In this document: in pieces, positions 1 through 5,285 of the stretch | Layout: every line of letters starts with the position of its first letter | Position numbering within the stretch: the first letter of the stretch is position 1 | Assembly: GCA_913020275.1 (NCBI GenBank) | Contig: CAJWBV010000075.1 | Span: 1 to 5,409, forward strand | Reading direction: 5' to 3' | From: an uncultured Rhodobiaceae bacterium | GTDB lineage: Bacteria; Pseudomonadota; Alphaproteobacteria; RS24 | DNA length: 5,409 nt | Made by a program: the position numbers and the translations under genes | The notes under the pieces: generated by a model | Told to the model about the DNA's origin: nothing | The model's input: only the letters and a program-made list of their open reading frames with translations | Databases searched by the model: none

Positions 1-1
1 A

Positions 2-169
2 AATGTTGAAGAAGGGCAAGCTGTAAAAGCGGGTGAATCGCTGGCCGTGGTTGAAGCAATGAAAATGGAAAACATCTTGCGGGCTGAAAAAGACGCGACC
101 GTCACCAAAGTTCTGGTAGCGAAAGGCGACAAGCTCGCGGTGGACGATATTATTCTGGAATTTGAGTAA
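2..169 (+). CDS. pccA: Biotin carboxylase alpha chain, C-terminal biotinyl domain (partial; probable propionyl-CoA carboxylase alpha)
   Basis: Only the last 55 residues lie in the window; the gene begins upstream, and the reading frame is open from base 2. The fragment is the second half of a biotinyl/lipoyl carrier domain. It carries the biotinylation signature E-A-M-K-M-E, and the lysine that would receive biotin is encoded at 62-64. A hydrophobic hammerhead-strand pattern follows and ends in ILEFE. In the family, this domain swings CO2 on biotin between the carboxylase and carboxyltransferase sites. The wording [16 protein letters not shown] resembles the end of alphaproteobacterial propionyl-CoA carboxylase alpha subunits, which convert propionyl-CoA to methylmalonyl-CoA in the cytoplasm. 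A methylcrotonyl-CoA or acetyl-CoA carboxylase subunit cannot be excluded from so short a piece. The domain type is certain; the substrate is inferred. The stop codon lies inside the convergent lipB. Confidence 0.8.
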   Translation, partial: NVEEGQAVKAGESLAVVEAMKMENILRAEKDATVTKVLVAKGDKLAVDDIILEFE

Positions 170-842
170 TCGTCTCGGAAATGGAACCAAAAATAGTGTC
201 AAAATTCCTGAGTAGGGCCTGATCAGCCTCTTCCAGACCTACGGGAAGCCCAAGATCAACCAGACTTGTTACACCCCTGTCGGCAATGCCGCAGGGCACA
301 ATGCCGGAAAAATGGTCAAGATCCGGCTCCACATTCAATGCCAACCCGTGAAAACTCACCCAGCGACGCATGCGCAGGCCGATGGCAGCAATCTTGTCCT
401 CACGTTGTTCCCCCAGTTCGGGGCGCGGAACCCAGACGCCGATTTGGTCGTCATGGATGCAGCCCTGCACGTTGAATTCTGCGAGTGCGGCCAGAATCCA
501 GCCTTCGACCTGCCGTACGAATTTCCGCAAATCGCGCCCGCGCCGGCGCAAATCGAGCATCAGGTAAACGACGCGCTGGCCGGGCCCGTGATAGGTGTAG
601 TCGCCGCCGCGTCCCGCCAAATGGACGGGAAACCTGTCCGGCGCGAGCAAATTTGCGCTGTCGGCTCTTTTGCCGGCGGTATAAATGGGGGGATGTTCCA
701 AAAACCACACGCATTCGCACGCGCGATAGGCGATAATATCGTCGACCCGAGCCTCCATAAAAGCCAGTGCTTCAGTGTAGTCAACCGGCTTGTCCGCGAA
801 TAAAAACTCAGGTTTTTCTGTGCTTTCGGGCTTTTGAACCAT
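150..842 (-). CDS. lipB: Octanoyltransferase LipB (lipoyl-[acyl-carrier-protein]:protein N-octanoyltransferase)
   Basis: This 230-residue protein moves octanoyl from acyl carrier protein onto the lipoyl domains of 2-oxoacid dehydrogenases and the glycine cleavage system, the first step of endogenous lipoate synthesis (EC 2.3.1.181; LipA then adds sulfur). Visible family motifs in order are [12 protein letters not shown] (49-60), [12 protein letters not shown] (78-89), KIAAIG with the catalytic-pair lysine K150, WVSFHG (161-166), and FSGIVPCG with the acyl-carrying cysteine C184, followed by GVTSLVDLG. The length is normal for the family and both catalytic residues are present, so it should be active. 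The ATG at 842 leaves about a dozen residues before the conserved start of the fold. No good Shine-Dalgarno sequence precedes it, but no other in-frame start is available nearby. The gene is divergent from the cysG-type gene, and its 3' end overlaps the convergent pccA by 20 bases. Confidence 0.96.
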   Translation of the reverse strand: MVQKPESTEKPEFLFADKPVDYTEALAFMEARVDDIIAYRACECVWFLEHPPIYTAGKRADSANLLAPDRFPVHLAGRGGDYTYHGPGQRVVYLMLDLRRRGRDLRKFVRQVEGWILAALAEFNVQGCIHDDQIGVWVPRPELGEQREDKIAAIGLRMRRWVSFHGLALNVEPDLDHFSGIVPCGIADRGVTSLVDLGLPVGLEEADQALLRNFDTIFGSISETITQIPE

Positions 843-967
843 AACCAGCTTTTTATCATCTGGGGGGTGGCCAAATAAAACATAAAAAACATGTAATATT
901 ATTTATTTACCGAAATATATTGATAAATAGGTGAATATCATCCATATAGAAAGGAATGGAGATCCAC
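843..967. other. AT-rich divergent spacer between lipB and the cysG-cysH operon
   Basis: This 125-base spacer contains no plausible gene. From about 873 to 950 it is strikingly AT-rich compared with the coding DNA on both sides, as expected for a divergent promoter region. A run of six G residues lies at about 862-867. TATTTACC (904-911) and GGTGAATA (930-937) form an imperfect inverted repeat matching at seven of eight positions. It could be a regulator site, but in such AT-rich DNA it could easily be chance. I saw no clear lipB promoter on the minus strand and no riboswitch-like structure. Confidence 0.5.
920..948 (+). promoter_or_regulatory. Candidate sigma-70-type promoter for cysG-cysH
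   Basis: TTGATA (920-925) is followed after 17 bases by CATATA (943-948), which is close to the TTGACA and CTATAT-like boxes of alphaproteobacterial housekeeping promoters. Transcription would begin near 955, leaving a leader of only about 13 bases, just enough for the GGAG ribosome site at 958-961. AT-rich DNA yields such matches readily, so this remains a candidate. The spacer offers several alternative AT-rich hexamers further upstream. Confidence 0.3.
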
Positions 968-1528
968 ATGCTGCCAATCATTCTGGATACAACCGAATTG
1001 ACAATTGCCATTGTCGGCAGTGGCCCGCAAGCCTGCCGCCGCCTGCAAATGGTTGATGCTGCCGGTGCCAGCTTTGTGCGCGTTTTTGCCGAAAATGCTG
1101 AAGCGCCCATGCGTGAACTGGCCGGCGACCGGCTGGTGGAAAACTGGCCCGATGCCGAGGATCTGGCGGCGTGTCATGTCGTCTATATGGCGAATATTGA
1201 TGCCGGCCTGCAAGAAACGCTGACGGCGCAGGCGCGCGCGGGCAAAACGCTTGTGAATGTCGAAGACGTGAAGCCGCTATGCGACTTCCATGTGCCTGCA
1301 TTGGTGCGGCGCGGCGACCTGCTGTTGACGGTGTCCACCGGCGGCAAATCGCCGGGGCTGGCGCGCGGCCTGAAAGCGAAATTGGAAGAACAATATCCGG
1401 CGGTCTGGGCCGAGCGGCTAAACGTATTGTCCGACCGGCGAGAGCGGTGGCGTCCGGAAGGCGCAGATTTTTCTGAACTGATTGAGCGCACAAACCAGCT
1501 CATCGAAGCCGAAAGGTGGTTGTCATGA
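968..1528 (+). CDS. cysG: Precorrin-2 dehydrogenase / sirohydrochlorin ferrochelatase (CysG N-terminal domain, stand-alone)
   Basis: This 186-residue cytoplasmic enzyme matches the N-terminal half of CysG and yeast Met8. It oxidises precorrin-2 to sirohydrochlorin with NAD and inserts iron to make siroheme, the cofactor of sulfite and nitrite reductases. A Rossmann strand and GxGxxA-type turn (IAIVGSGPQA, residues 13-22) binds NAD. NVED with D100 aligns with the catalytic aspartate of the family. STGGKSPGLAR (123-133) is the conserved SGG-SP-LAR segment, followed by the helical dimerisation region. The C-terminal uroporphyrinogen methyltransferase half of CysG is absent, so precorrin-2 must be made by a separate enzyme. 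The ATG at 968 is preferred over the ATG at 956 because GGAG at 958-961 sits six bases before it, while 956 has AAGG only one base upstream. The last four bases overlap cysH (ATGA), so the two are almost certainly cotranscribed and translationally coupled. Confidence 0.9.
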   Translation: MLPIILDTTELTIAIVGSGPQACRRLQMVDAAGASFVRVFAENAEAPMRELAGDRLVENWPDAEDLAACHVVYMANIDAGLQETLTAQARAGKTLVNVEDVKPLCDFHVPALVRRGDLLLTVSTGGKSPGLARGLKAKLEEQYPAVWAERLNVLSDRRERWRPEGADFSELIERTNQLIEAERWLS

Positions 1529-2250
1529 AATCTGCCATTATCCGCACACCGGCTTCCGTCGGTTTTTTGTCCGAACTGAACGCTTCTTATGCCGAATTGT
1601 CGGCGCAAGATATTTTGCGCGACGCAATCGAAGACCGCTTTGCCGGTCGTATCGGCATTGTTTCTTCATTCGGTGCCGAGTCCGTGATTTTGTTGCACAT
1701 GATTGCCTCAATCGATCCGACAACACCGGTCATCTTTCTGAACACCGGCAAATTGTTCGGCGAAACCTTGCGCTATCGTGACAGGCTGCAAGCCCTGTTG
1801 GGGCTGACGGATATACGCGCCATTGGCCCGCATCCCGATGATTTGAAAAAAAGCGACCCCAAAGGCAATCTGTGGCAGCGCGATACGGACGGGTGCTGTC
1901 ATATTCGCAAAGTGTTGCCGCAGGCGCGTGCCATTGGGGGGTTTGACGCGCTGATTACCGGACGTAAACGCTTTCAAACGGGCGCGCGTCAGGAAATGGA
2001 CATTATCGAGCAGGACAGCGACGGTCGTTTCAAGGTCAACCCGCTTGCCAATTGGCAGCTGGATGATTTGAAGACCTATATTGAGACGCATAATCTGCCG
2101 CGCCACCCGCTCGTCAAAGACGGTTATCTGTCTATCGGCTGTATGCCGTGCACCGCGCGTGTGGAAGAGGGCGGCGACTACCGTTCAGGCCGCTGGGCGG
2201 GTTCCGACAGGGACGAATGCGGCATCCATATCGACGGTGACGGCATCTAA
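1525..2250 (+). CDS. cysH: Assimilatory adenylylsulfate (APS) reductase, 4Fe-4S type
   Basis: This 241-residue cytoplasmic enzyme reduces activated sulfate to sulfite with thioredoxin or a similar donor. The PP-loop ATP-pyrophosphatase-like fold is shown by SSFGAES (47-53) and LNTGKLFGET (72-81). ITGRKRFQTGAR lies at 144-155. The redox cysteine C232 is in the C-terminal ECGIH. The iron-sulfur ligand set CC (C124, C125) plus CxxC (C206, C209) is complete. In this family those four cysteines mark enzymes that use APS directly (EC 1.8.4.10) rather than PAPS, so no APS kinase step is needed for assimilation. The start is the ATG at 1525 with AGGTGG at 1514-1519 just upstream; a GTG at 1516 is in frame but lies within that ribosome site. 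The ATG shares ATGA with the stop of the preceding gene. Sulfite reductase, often near cysH in alphaproteobacteria, is not in the window. Confidence 0.95.
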   Translation: MKSAIIRTPASVGFLSELNASYAELSAQDILRDAIEDRFAGRIGIVSSFGAESVILLHMIASIDPTTPVIFLNTGKLFGETLRYRDRLQALLGLTDIRAIGPHPDDLKKSDPKGNLWQRDTDGCCHIRKVLPQARAIGGFDALITGRKRFQTGARQEMDIIEQDSDGRFKVNPLANWQLDDLKTYIETHNLPRHPLVKDGYLSIGCMPCTARVEEGGDYRSGRWAGSDRDECGIHIDGDGI

Positions 2251-2285
2251 ACGTGCAGGTTTATGGCACGTTCGACGAGTTTTTT
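2250..2285 (+). terminator. Weak candidate terminator after cysH
   Basis: AACGTGC (2250-2256) and GCACGTT (2266-2272) form a perfect 7-bp stem with a 9-base loop, starting on the last base of the cysH stop codon. Six T residues follow at 2280-2285, but seven bases separate them from the stem. That is further than in a standard intrinsic terminator, so either termination is inefficient or this is only a 3'-end stabilising hairpin. Confidence 0.35.
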
Positions 2286-2291
2286 AGTCGC

Positions 2292-2319
2292 TTGTTTAGC
2301 TATCGGATATTTGCTATCC
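2292..2319 (+). promoter_or_regulatory. Candidate promoter of the tRNA-Leu gene
   Basis: TTGTTT (2292-2297), a 16-base spacer and CTATCC (2314-2319) would start transcription around 2326, a few bases before the mature tRNA end, which is typical spacing for bacterial tRNA genes. The segment also holds a direct repeat GCTATC (2299-2304 and 2313-2318) and a 5-bp dyad GGATA/TATCC. Their meaning is unknown and they may be chance. Confidence 0.3.
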
Positions 2320-2331
2320 CATGAGCCCAGT

Positions 2332-2418
2332 GCGGTCGTGGCGGAATTGGTAGACGCGCAGCGTTGAGGTCGCTGTGGGGTAAAACCCGTGGAAGTTCGA
2401 GTCTTCTCGACCGCACCA
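2332..2418 (+). tRNA. tRNA-Leu (anticodon GAG)
   Basis: The 87-base sequence folds as a class II tRNA. The acceptor stem is GCGGTCG (2332-2338) with CGACCGC (2408-2414), discriminator A at 2415 and an encoded CCA (2416-2418). The D arm has GCG/CGC with GGTAGA in the loop. The anticodon stem is CAGCG/CGCTG around loop TTGAGGT, giving anticodon GAG at 2366-2368, which reads CUC and CUU leucine codons. A long variable arm (GGGG-TAAA-ACCC type) and the TTCGAGT T-loop on a GGAAG/CTTCT stem complete the leucine pattern. Five T residues follow directly after CCA. All stems pair, with at most one wobble in the T stem. Confidence 0.96.
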
Positions 2419-2547
2419 TTTTTCTTCTGAGCTAAAGCATGTCTAAAACCGACCTACGGAAAGTGGCGGAAGGGCGCGAGTTTTGTGTTTACACAGGCGT
2501 GGGGGCTGGTAGTTTTACAACCTCTAGTCATGCGGGAAGGATAAGTG
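2419..2547 (+). other. metY 5' leader / tRNA-metY spacer
   Basis: These 129 bases lie between the tRNA end and the metY start. Alphaproteobacterial methionine genes are often controlled by SAM-II riboswitches in such leaders. I looked for that pattern and found only a lone GCTAAA (2431-2436) without the required upstream stem, so I do not call one. A weak promoter-like pair TTTACA (2488-2493) and TAGTTT (2510-2515) is separated by 16 bases. A small TGTG-TTTA-CACA dyad (2484-2495) overlaps it. GGAAGG (2535-2540) is the metY ribosome site. Confidence 0.4.
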
Positions 2548-2561
2548 ATGTCAGACAGTAA
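2439..2561 (+). CDS. Possible 40-residue leader reading frame overlapping the metY start
   Basis: An ATG at 2439 opens a 40-codon frame that runs through the whole leader and stops at 2559-2561, fourteen bases inside metY in another frame. A GAG seven bases upstream is a weak ribosome site. The product would begin MSKTDLRKVAEGREF and contain a glycine/serine/threonine-rich middle. It has a single cysteine and only the initiator methionine, so it is not an obvious amino-acid attenuation peptide. I recognise no family. A frame of this length is expected fairly often by chance. It is listed because its end overlaps the metY start in a way that could couple translation. Confidence 0.15.
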   Translation: MSKTDLRKVAEGREFCVYTGVGAGSFTTSSHAGRISDVRQ

Positions 2562-3837
2562 AAATCCGGAAACCATCGTATTACATGCAGGTTGGCGGAG
2601 TGACCCGACAACCGGCTCGGTTGCTGTCCCGATTCATCAGACCACCAGCTATCAGTTCAACAGCACCGACCATGCCGCAAGCCTGTTTGCGCTGGCCGAG
2701 CTTGGTAATATTTACACGCGCCTGCAAAACCCGACGACGGATGTGCTGGAGCAACGTATCGCTGCGCTTGAAGGCGGTGCGGCGGCACTGGCCGTAGCGT
2801 CCGGACAAACGGCCTCAGCCTATGCGTTGCAGAATATTGCCCGCGCCGGCGACAATATCGTATCATCGACAGACCTTTATGGCGGCACATGGAACCTGTT
2901 CGCCAACACCATGAAAGACATGGGCATTGAGGTTCGGTTTGTTGATCCCGACAATCCGCAAAGTTTCGCCGATGCCATTGACGAACGCACCCGCGCATTT
3001 TATGCCGAAACCCTGCCCAATCCGAAATTGCAGGTATTTCCAATCGCCGAAGTTGCCGCCATTGGCCGCGAACATGGCATACCGCTGATTATGGACAACA
3101 CCGCAGCACCGGTCATTTGTCGCCCCCTTGAACATGGCGCGGCGATTGTCGTTTACAGTTCAACCAAATATCTGGGCGGTCACGGCACCTCTATTGGCGG
3201 GTTGATTGTGGATGGCGGAAATTTTGACTGGGAAGCCGCCGGCGACCGTCAGCCTGCGCTCAACACGCCGGACCCTTCCTATCACGGGGCTGTTTGGAGC
3301 GAAGCGGCCAAACCGCTGGGGCCCATTGCCTATATACTTAAAGCGCGCACCACGCTTTTGCGCGATTTGGGCGGTGCCATGAGTCCGTTCAATGCCTTTA
3401 TGTTTTTGCAAGGCATGGAAACCGTACCCTTGCGGATGCGCGCGCATTGCGAAAATGCCCAGAAAGTTGCCGAGTGGCTTTCCGGTCAGTCCGGCGTTTC
3501 AAAGGTTATTTATCCCTCATTGATGGACGCGCCGATGAAAGCGCGCGCCGAGGCCGTGCTTAACGGCGGTTACGGTGCTTTGCTTGGGTTTGAACTGGCC
3601 GGCGGCGCTGAGGCCGGACAGCGGTTTATCGATGCGTTGCAAATGCTTTACCATGTGGCGAATATTGGGGATGCGCGCTCGCTCGCCATTCATCCGGCCA
3701 GCACAACACACAGCCAGTTGAGTGCCGAAGACCAGCTTGCTTCGGGTGTAACGCCGGGCTATGTGCGGCTGTCGATTGGCATTGAACATATTGACGATAT
3801 TCTGGCCGATCTCGGCCAAGCCCTGAAAGCTGTCTAG
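2548..3837 (+). CDS. metY: O-acetylhomoserine sulfhydrylase (O-acetylhomoserine aminocarboxypropyltransferase)
   Basis: This 429-residue PLP enzyme of the Cys/Met metabolism family joins O-acetylhomoserine with sulfide to give homocysteine (EC 2.5.1.49), the direct sulfhydrylation route to methionine. Family landmarks are HAGWRSDPTTGSVAVPIHQTTSY near the N terminus, YTRLQNPTTDVLE with Y56 and R58 for phosphate binding, SGQ (85-87), YGGTWNLF (111-118), D183 in MDNT holding the pyridine nitrogen, and the Schiff-base lysine K207 in SSTKYLGGHGTSIGG. PDPSYHG (241-247), NIGDARSLAIHPASTTHSQL (372-391) and carboxylate-binding R407 in VRLSIG follow. About 430 residues and the PDPSYHG segment favour MetY over the shorter cystathionine synthase/lyase relatives. 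The ATG at 2548 has GGAAGG seven bases upstream; a GTG at 2545 is less well placed. The gene lies near cysH, fitting sulfide use. It could also make cysteine from O-acetylserine, as some family members do. Confidence 0.94.
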   Translation: MSDSKNPETIVLHAGWRSDPTTGSVAVPIHQTTSYQFNSTDHAASLFALAELGNIYTRLQNPTTDVLEQRIAALEGGAAALAVASGQTASAYALQNIARAGDNIVSSTDLYGGTWNLFANTMKDMGIEVRFVDPDNPQSFADAIDERTRAFYAETLPNPKLQVFPIAEVAAIGREHGIPLIMDNTAAPVICRPLEHGAAIVVYSSTKYLGGHGTSIGGLIVDGGNFDWEAAGDRQPALNTPDPSYHGAVWSEAAKPLGPIAYILKARTTLLRDLGGAMSPFNAFMFLQGMETVPLRMRAHCENAQKVAEWLSGQSGVSKVIYPSLMDAPMKARAEAVLNGGYGALLGFELAGGAEAGQRFIDALQMLYHVANIGDARSLAIHPASTTHSQLSAEDQLASGVTPGYVRLSIGIEHIDDILADLGQALKAV

Positions 3838-3854
3838 GCCGCGGTTCGCGATAT

Positions 3855-5027
3855 TTAGCCCGATGGCGTGACCTGAGTTCCGGTGCGCGTGATTTCCGGA
3901 CGTTTGAGGAATTGCGCAAACAGTATGAAGGCAAAGGAACCCATAAGCAGAAATGCCCAGCCAAGCCGCGTGAAGTCGCCATCCCCCGAAATGGTGCTGG
4001 CGAGAAACGGGCCAATCGCGGCGCCAAACAATCCCGATGCGGCAAATATGGTGGTCAAGCGGCCTTCAACATCAAGGCGCGCGACAACACCGACAATAAA
4101 CGGGTCGTTAATATTCATGAAAAACCGCAACAGGCAGAAGCCGAGAATAAAGGCGGCAGGTGTGGGCAGATAGGGCACGGCGAAAGCGAGCACCAACACC
4201 ATTGTCCAGGCCAGCATAATCGGGCGCGCGCTGCCGAAACGGTCGCCCAACCACGCCGCTAGCGAAGCCCCCATTATGCCGACCAGCAGACCGCCCGCAA
4301 ACACTTGCCCTACTTGCGGGACGGTGAGGCCCACTTGCAAAGCCATGCGTTCGGTAAATGTCCAAAGCGCCGCCGTTGCTGCGCTTAAAATAACGGCAAA
4401 AGCAATAACCCGCAGGGCGTCTTTACGAAAACCCGCGCTCGCTACGGCGGCGGCTGGCCCATGGGCCGGAAGCATAAGGAATACGGGTGAGATTAATATT
4501 GTAACGCCGCCCAGAAGGGCATAGGCCCCGGCCAACTCAAACCGGGCAATGACCAGAGGCAAACCCAGATAGAACGCTGAGGCCAGCAACGCGTCGATAA
4601 GATAAATAAAGGCTGTCAGCCTTTCCGGTTCGCGCGCCAGGGCAATTGTCGAGGCCAGCACGCCGGCCATGCAACCGGCACTGAGGCCGGCCAGGAAACG
4701 TTCGGCAAAAAACAGGCTAGGGTCCAATGTAAAGGCGGAGGATATTTGCGTCAGACCGAGCGCGATCGCCGCGCCGAAAGCCAGCCGGTTGCGCCGCACG
4801 CGATTGATAAGTCCGGTGGCAACGGCAACCGCCAGCGCCATGCCCAGAATTTCGACAGAGCCCACATAGCCGACATTTGCCAGTGTGAAGCCGCGATAAT
4901 CAACAAGCGCACCGAGAATGATCGGCAACACGGTCAGCGATTGATAGCCAATCAGTCCGGCAAGACTGCAGGGAATGATTAATTGTCTCAGTGTGTACAT
5001 TACGGTTGCCTGTTCGCTGGCAAACAT
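3855..5027 (-). CDS. Major facilitator superfamily transporter, substrate unknown
   Basis: This 390-residue inner-membrane protein has about twelve hydrophobic segments (roughly residues 15-43, 52-76, 82-104, 106-131, 138-160, 164-186, 205-228, 237-262, 268-286, 290-312, 325-346 and 353-374). The loop after the sixth is longer and mixed (187-204), as in the 6+6 MFS fold. GDRFG (261-265) in the eighth-ninth loop is the second-half motif A, and the basic INRVRRN (74-80) occupies the first-half position. The substrate and direction are not readable. Three starts are in frame: GTG 5039, ATG 5027 and ATG 5000. I prefer 5027 (AAGTGG eight bases upstream), but 5000, with AGG eight bases upstream and 381 residues, is nearly as good. 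The gene is convergent with metY across 17 bases and divergent from the small gene at 5106. Sulfur-compound or amino-acid export is only a neighbourhood guess. Confidence 0.85.
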   Translation of the reverse strand: MFASEQATVMYTLRQLIIPCSLAGLIGYQSLTVLPIILGALVDYRGFTLANVGYVGSVEILGMALAVAVATGLINRVRRNRLAFGAAIALGLTQISSAFTLDPSLFFAERFLAGLSAGCMAGVLASTIALAREPERLTAFIYLIDALLASAFYLGLPLVIARFELAGAYALLGGVTILISPVFLMLPAHGPAAAVASAGFRKDALRVIAFAVILSAATAALWTFTERMALQVGLTVPQVGQVFAGGLLVGIMGASLAAWLGDRFGSARPIMLAWTMVLVLAFAVPYLPTPAAFILGFCLLRFFMNINDPFIVGVVARLDVEGRLTTIFAASGLFGAAIGPFLASTISGDGDFTRLGWAFLLMGSFAFILFAQFLKRPEITRTGTQVTPSG

Positions 5028-5063
5028 TAGTGTTACCACTTATCGAGTTTGGAATGTTTGCCA
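5018..5063. repeat. Perfect 11-bp inverted repeat, candidate operator or mRNA hairpin
   Basis: TGGCAAACATT (5018-5028) and AATGTTTGCCA (5053-5063) are exact reverse complements separated by 24 bases. They lie between the divergent transporter and small gene. One arm contains the transporter ATG at 5027, so in that mRNA the stem would bury the start codon; the other contains a TTGCCA box facing the small gene. It could be a two-site operator, a translational control hairpin, or a relic of a short inverted duplication. Confidence 0.5.
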
Positions 5064-5078
5064 ATGCCGGATTTGGCT

Positions 5079-5106
5079 TTACTAAAGCGCGCGGAGGTTT
5101 TGTCAA
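5079..5106 (-). promoter_or_regulatory. Candidate promoter of the MFS gene
   Basis: On the minus strand a perfect TTGACA -35 box (5106 to 5101) is followed after 16 bases by TAGTAA (5084 to 5079). Transcription would start near 5073, and the leader would include the complete inverted repeat at 5018-5063. The -35 box covers the start codon of the small gene on the other strand. The -10 box matches the consensus at only three of six positions. Confidence 0.4.
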
Positions 5107-5273
5107 TGACCAATAAAAAATCCAAGCCGGAAATCATCGACGGGCATCTGGCCCCCAATGTGGTACCGTTTGAAAAGCCGAAGAAAAAAATCGCGCAAGA
5201 CCAGTTCGACGTCGAATGGTTTTACGACGAAGCCGAATTTTTCAGTTCGTGGATGGATGAATTTGACTGGTAA
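5106..5273 (+). CDS. Small protein of unknown function, acidic/aromatic C terminus
   Basis: I do not recognise this 55-residue product. The start is the ATG at 5106 with a strong GGAGG (5093-5097) eight bases upstream; an in-frame TTG at 5049 would add 19 residues but lacks such a site. The N-terminal half is lysine-rich (K4, K5, K7, K24, K26-K28) and contains a central HLAPNVVPF stretch. In the last 25 residues, 18 are acidic or aromatic, with FDVEWFYDEAEFF, then SSWMDEFDW at the very end, and none are basic. There is no signal peptide, membrane segment or cysteine, so it is probably a soluble cytoplasmic protein, perhaps a partner-binding peptide. It is divergent from the MFS gene and convergent with the MAPEG-like gene, so it appears to be monocistronic. 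The good ribosome site and skewed composition favour a real gene. Confidence 0.7.
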   Translation: MTNKKSKPEIIDGHLAPNVVPFEKPKKKIAQDQFDVEWFYDEAEFFSSWMDEFDW

Positions 5274-5285
5274 CGCAGTGCGTTA
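5271..5285. terminator. Palindrome spanning the stop codons of two convergent genes
   Basis: TAACGC-AGT-GCGTTA is a perfect 6-bp stem with a 3-base loop. Its left end is the TAA stop of the small gene and its right end is the TAA stop of the minus-strand gene. It could act as a short bidirectional terminator or 3'-end hairpin, but no T run follows it on either strand, so intrinsic termination is doubtful. Confidence 0.4.

Noticed and set aside
312..803. 163-codon open frame on the plus strand inside lipB
   Set aside because: It is a shadow of lipB on the opposite strand. lipB has all its family motifs in frame, and this frame shows no recognisable domain.
904..937. Imperfect dyad TATTTACC/GGTGAATA as a regulator site for the cys operon
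   Set aside because: The DNA there is so AT-rich that a 7-of-8 match over an 18-base spacer is expected by chance. No known regulator motif was recognised.
978..1493. 171-codon minus-strand frame opposite the cysG-type gene
   Set aside because: It is a Pro/Arg/Ala-rich shadow of a clearly recognised gene and has no family features.
2419..2547. SAM-II or other methionine riboswitch upstream of metY
   Set aside because: A lone GCTAAA is present, but the upstream stem-loop it would need would fall inside the tRNA gene. I found no matching stem or pseudoknot partner elsewhere in the leader.
3838..3854. Bidirectional terminator between metY and the MFS gene
   Set aside because: Only a 4-bp CGCG/CGCG dyad around GTT is visible in and near the 17-base gap, with no T run.
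5054..5116. 20-codon frame starting ATGTTTGCC on the plus strand, mirroring the transporter start ATGTTTGCC on the minus strand
   Set aside because: The identity of the first codons is explained by the inverted repeat. The frame is short, has no ribosome site and overlaps the start of the 55-codon gene.
5049..5273. Longer 74-residue form of the small gene starting at TTG 5049
   Set aside because: It has no ribosome site and overlaps the inverted repeat, while the ATG at 5106 has a well-placed GGAGG.
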